64,000 bases of DNA, taken from NCBI GenBank assembly GCA_964621905.1, contig CAZUNG010000001.1, forward strand, positions 124,001-188,000, written 5' to 3'. Positions 61,671-64,000 of this stretch are shown here, piece by piece (within the stretch, counting starts at the first letter, position 1; each line of letters begins with the position of its first letter). A model generated the notes under the pieces. The model was not told the DNA's origin, made no database searches, and saw only the letters and a program-made list of their open reading frames with translations. The stretch is from Ruminococcus_G sp964621905 (GTDB taxonomy: Bacteria; Bacillota; Clostridia; Lachnospirales; Lachnospiraceae). The position numbers and the translations under genes were made by a program.

Positions 61671-62351
61671 ATGGATCATTTAAAAATCATGGTGGTGGAC
61701 GATGAAAGCAGGATGCGCAAGCTTGTGAGAGACTTTCTGGTAAAGCAGAACTTTTCTGTGCTGGAAGCAGAAAATGGTGAGCAGGCAGTGGATCTGTTTT
61801 ATGAAAATAAAGATATTGCACTGATTATTCTGGATGTCATGATGCCAAAGATGGACGGCTGGCAGGTCTGTAAAGAGATTCGGAAACAGTCAAAAGTACC
61901 GATTATCATGCTCACGGCCAAAGGCGATGAGCAGGATGAACTGCTCGGTTTTGATCTGGGGGTGGATGAATATATTTCCAAACCATTTAGCCCCAAGATT
62001 CTGGTGGCCCGTGTGGAGGCCATTCTTCGGCGTACCGGAAAGACGGATGCAGGCGAGCAGCTTTCAGCCGGAGGGATAGTAATTGACAAAGCGGCTCATA
62101 TGGTGACGATTGATGGAAAAGCAATTGAACTCAGTTTTAAAGAGTTTGAACTGCTGACTTATTTTATGGAAAATGAGGGAATTGCACTTTCCAGAGAAAA
62201 AATCCTGAATAATGTCTGGAATTATGACTACTTTGGCGATGCCAGAACGATTGACACTCATGTAAAAAAACTGCGCAGCAAAATGGGTGACAAGGGGGAG
62301 CTGATCCGCACAATCTGGGGAATGGGGTATAAATTTGAGGTAGATTCATGA
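61671..62351 (+). CDS. OmpR-family response regulator
   Basis: The 226-residue regulator has a receiver domain (acidic pocket VVDDESRMR, phospho-Asp in IILDVMMPKMDGW, Lys in YISKPFSP) and a winged-helix DNA-binding domain (FKEFELLTYFMEN, RTIDTHVKKLRSKMG, IRTIWGMGYKFE). It overlaps the kinase gene by 4 bases, so the pair is co-produced. The stimulus is unknown. A PhoP role is possible, given the Pho-like box before pstS, but nothing in the sequence proves it. Confidence 0.93.
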   Translation: MDHLKIMVVDDESRMRKLVRDFLVKQNFSVLEAENGEQAVDLFYENKDIALIILDVMMPKMDGWQVCKEIRKQSKVPIIMLTAKGDEQDELLGFDLGVDEYISKPFSPKILVARVEAILRRTGKTDAGEQLSAGGIVIDKAAHMVTIDGKAIELSFKEFELLTYFMENEGIALSREKILNNVWNYDYFGDARTIDTHVKKLRSKMGDKGELIRTIWGMGYKFEVDS

Positions 62352-63811
62352 AACACTCGATTAAACGACAGATTGGCGGTATGTTCATCATACTGGTCGG
62401 ACTTGCATTGGCATCGATCTGGATATGCAATTATTTCTTTTTGGAAGAATTTTATGTATCACAGAAAATTAAAATTTTAAAAACAGGTATGGATCAGCTG
62501 AACACGATTACTGATCCAACAACGTCGGATAATGGTTTTGCACAGTTTTGTTCCGCAAATAATCTGAGCATTGTAGTTACCAGTGAGACAGAAGGCAATA
62601 AAGTGTTTACCAATCTGAGAGAAGATGAAGCGGAGCGGATCGCAAGCCGTCTGTTTGGTTATATTACCGGGATCGATAAAGCAAAGCCGACCATCCTGGA
62701 GCAGACAAAGCAGTACGTCGTACAGAAAAATCAGGATCTCGAAAGAAAGATGGATTACGTTGAAATCTGGGGAATCTTTGATGATGGAAGAAGCTTTATC
62801 ATCCGGACGCCGATGGAGAGCATCAAAGACAGCGTCACGATATCCAATCGTTTTTATGCGTATATCGGTATCGGCGTCATTATTCTGGCGGCTGTTATCA
62901 TCTGGCTTTTTACACAGCGTATCACAAAACCGCTCACAGAGCTGACGGCAATCTCACGTAAAATGGCAGCCCTTGATTTTGATACCAAATATGAGAGCGG
63001 CGGGGATAATGAAATCGGGGTTCTTGGACACAATTTTAATACGATGTCTGAAAAACTGGAACAGACGATCTCTGAGCTGAAATGTGCAAATATTGAACTG
63101 CAGCAGGATATTCAGAAAAAGATTCAGATAGATGAGATGCGCAAAGAGTTTCTTTCTAATGTGTCTCATGAATTGAAAACGCCAATTGCGCTGATACAAG
63201 GTTATGCGGAAGGTCTGCAGGACAATATCAATGATGATGAAGAAAGCAGGGAATTTTACTGCGAAGTTATCATTGATGAAGCTGCAAAAATGAATAAGAT
63301 GGTGAAAAAACTGCTGACTTTGAATCAGTTGGAATTTGGAAATGATCAGATCTTGATGGAACGTTTTAACCTGACCGCGTTAATTCAGGGAGTCATCCAG
63401 GCATCACAAATTCTGATTGAACAAAAGCAGGTGGAAGTGATATTTACACAAAAAAATCCGCTCTATGTCTGGGGCGATGAGTTTAAGATTGAAGAGGTTG
63501 TGACGAACTTCTTTTCCAACGCGCTGAATCATGTACAATATCAAAATAAAATTGAAATCCGCTGTGAGCAGCAGGGAAATCTGGTGCGTACATCCGTATT
63601 TAATACGGGAGATCCGATTCCGGAAGAAGATATCGATAAAATCTGGATCAAGTTTTACAAAGTGGATAAAGCGCGGACCAGAGAGTATGGCGGAAGCGGG
63701 ATTGGCCTTTCCATCGTGAAGGCGATCATGGAATCCATGCATCAGCAGTGCGGTGTGCGCAATTATGAAAATGGTGTTGAATTCTGGTTTGACCTGGAAG
63801 CAAAAGCATAA
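62348..63811 (+). CDS. Membrane sensor histidine kinase
   Basis: The 487-residue kinase has two membrane helices (about 13-32 and 172-194) flanking an extracellular sensor region, a HAMP linker (FTQRITKPLTELTAISRK), the HisKA motif LSNVSHELKTPIALIQGYAEGL in parts (SNVSHELKTPIAL), and an ATPase domain with NFFSNALNH (N box) and GGSGIGLSIVKAIM (G box). It is the partner of the preceding regulator. Confidence 0.93.
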   Translation: MKHSIKRQIGGMFIILVGLALASIWICNYFFLEEFYVSQKIKILKTGMDQLNTITDPTTSDNGFAQFCSANNLSIVVTSETEGNKVFTNLREDEAERIASRLFGYITGIDKAKPTILEQTKQYVVQKNQDLERKMDYVEIWGIFDDGRSFIIRTPMESIKDSVTISNRFYAYIGIGVIILAAVIIWLFTQRITKPLTELTAISRKMAALDFDTKYESGGDNEIGVLGHNFNTMSEKLEQTISELKCANIELQQDIQKKIQIDEMRKEFLSNVSHELKTPIALIQGYAEGLQDNINDDEESREFYCEVIIDEAAKMNKMVKKLLTLNQLEFGNDQILMERFNLTALIQGVIQASQILIEQKQVEVIFTQKNPLYVWGDEFKIEEVVTNFFSNALNHVQYQNKIEIRCEQQGNLVRTSVFNTGDPIPEEDIDKIWIKFYKVDKARTREYGGSGIGLSIVKAIMESMHQQCGVRNYENGVEFWFDLEAKA

Positions 63812-63831
63812 GAGAAATGAGGAATAAATCA

Positions 63832-64000
63832 ATGATTGCAATGATAGACTATGATGCAGGCAATATCAAAAGTGTAGAGAAAGCACTTCAGCTGCTCGGT
63901 GAGGATGTGGCAGTGACCAGAGATGCAGAAGTGATCATAAATGCTGAGAAAGTGATTCTTCCCGGCGTCGGATCATTTGGGCATGCGATGGAAAATCTGC
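63832..64000 (+). CDS. hisH: Imidazole glycerol phosphate synthase glutaminase subunit HisH (3' end outside window)
   Basis: The first 56 residues are visible. MIAMIDYDAGNIKSVEKALQLLG is the standard start (DYDAGNIKSV) of HisH, and KVILPGVGSFGHAMENL contains the oxyanion-strand glycine motif PGVGSFG. HisH hydrolyses glutamine to feed ammonia to HisF in histidine biosynthesis. GAGGAATAAATCA precedes the ATG. The catalytic Cys, His and Glu lie beyond the window. Confidence 0.9.
   Translation, partial: MIAMIDYDAGNIKSVEKALQLLGEDVAVTRDAEVIINAEKVILPGVGSFGHAMENL

Overview
The window is one contiguous stretch of chromosome from an anaerobic, spore-forming Gram-positive bacterium, most likely a member of the Clostridia close to Lachnospiraceae. 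The reasons are strong AGGAGG-type ribosome binding sites, near-consensus sigma-A promoters, lipoprotein-type binding proteins, a spoIIM-xerD pair, a SpoVB-type flippase, an Rrf2-nifS-nifU-mnmA iron-sulfur/thiolation operon, and a tmRNA whose tag reads ADENVALAA. This lineage call is inference from gene content and style, not from a database search. There are no rRNA or tRNA genes, no CRISPR array and no intact transposon.

Layout. 1-3.8 kb: end of a CdaR-type sugar-acid regulator, glycerate kinase, an IolE-like TIM-barrel isomerase and a PPC-domain protein. 3.8-7.1 kb: decayed mobile DNA (frameshifted DDE transposase remnant), an RluA pseudouridine synthase, and a lone tyrosine integrase bracketed by TAAGCCGTCA repeats. 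7.1-9.9 kb: M18 aminopeptidase and a CHAD-domain protein. 9.9-22.3 kb: a nine-gene Gram-positive Pel-type exopolysaccharide locus (SDR-PelD fusion, PelE, PelA-like deacetylase, PelF, PelG) extended by CotH-like kinase, VTC-type polyphosphate polymerase, DUF4956 membrane protein and DUF4832-like protein. 22.3-24.4 kb: convergent LytTR/GHKL two-component system. 24.6-29 kb: spoIIM, xerD, DAHP synthase, SpoVB-like flippase. 29-33 kb: Rrf2, nifS, nifU, mnmA, PHP phosphatase. 33-36.5 kb: gap-pgk-tpiA. 36.5-37.3 kb: a probable yybP-ykoY (manganese) riboswitch ahead of a 51-residue ORF and a YccF protein. 37.4-42.6 kb: TetR regulator divergent from an SCP2, hydrolase, condensation-like, carrier-protein and acyl-AMP ligase cassette. 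42.7-50.2 kb: HAD phosphatase, pstSCAB-phoU and an amino-acid ABC transporter. 50.2-57.8 kb: gpmI, cfa, eno, secG, rnr, smpB, ssrA. 57.8-59 kb: terminators and remnants of a molybdenum-hydroxylase cluster. 59-64 kb: PutP-type symporter, DUF4203-like membrane protein behind a structured leader, an OmpR/HK two-component system and the start of hisH.

How the parts work together. The Pel locus should assemble and export a partially deacetylated amino-sugar polymer: PelF polymerises, PelG/PelD/PelE form the inner-membrane complex, the PelA-like protein deacetylates, and the fused PelD keeps an RxxD motif typical of c-di-GMP control. The VTC polymerase inside the operon and the CHAD protein just upstream suggest a polyphosphate link. 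Glycolysis from glyceraldehyde-3-phosphate to phosphoenolpyruvate is covered by gap-pgk-tpiA, gpmI and eno.

Most unusual observations: both substrate-binding proteins in the window (PstS and the amino-acid binder) have their two halves in swapped order, i.e. they look circularly permuted; the Pel locus carries an SDR-PelD fusion with a degenerate SDR site; a probable Mn riboswitch precedes YccF; and a compact carrier-protein cassette of unknown product sits under a TetR operator.
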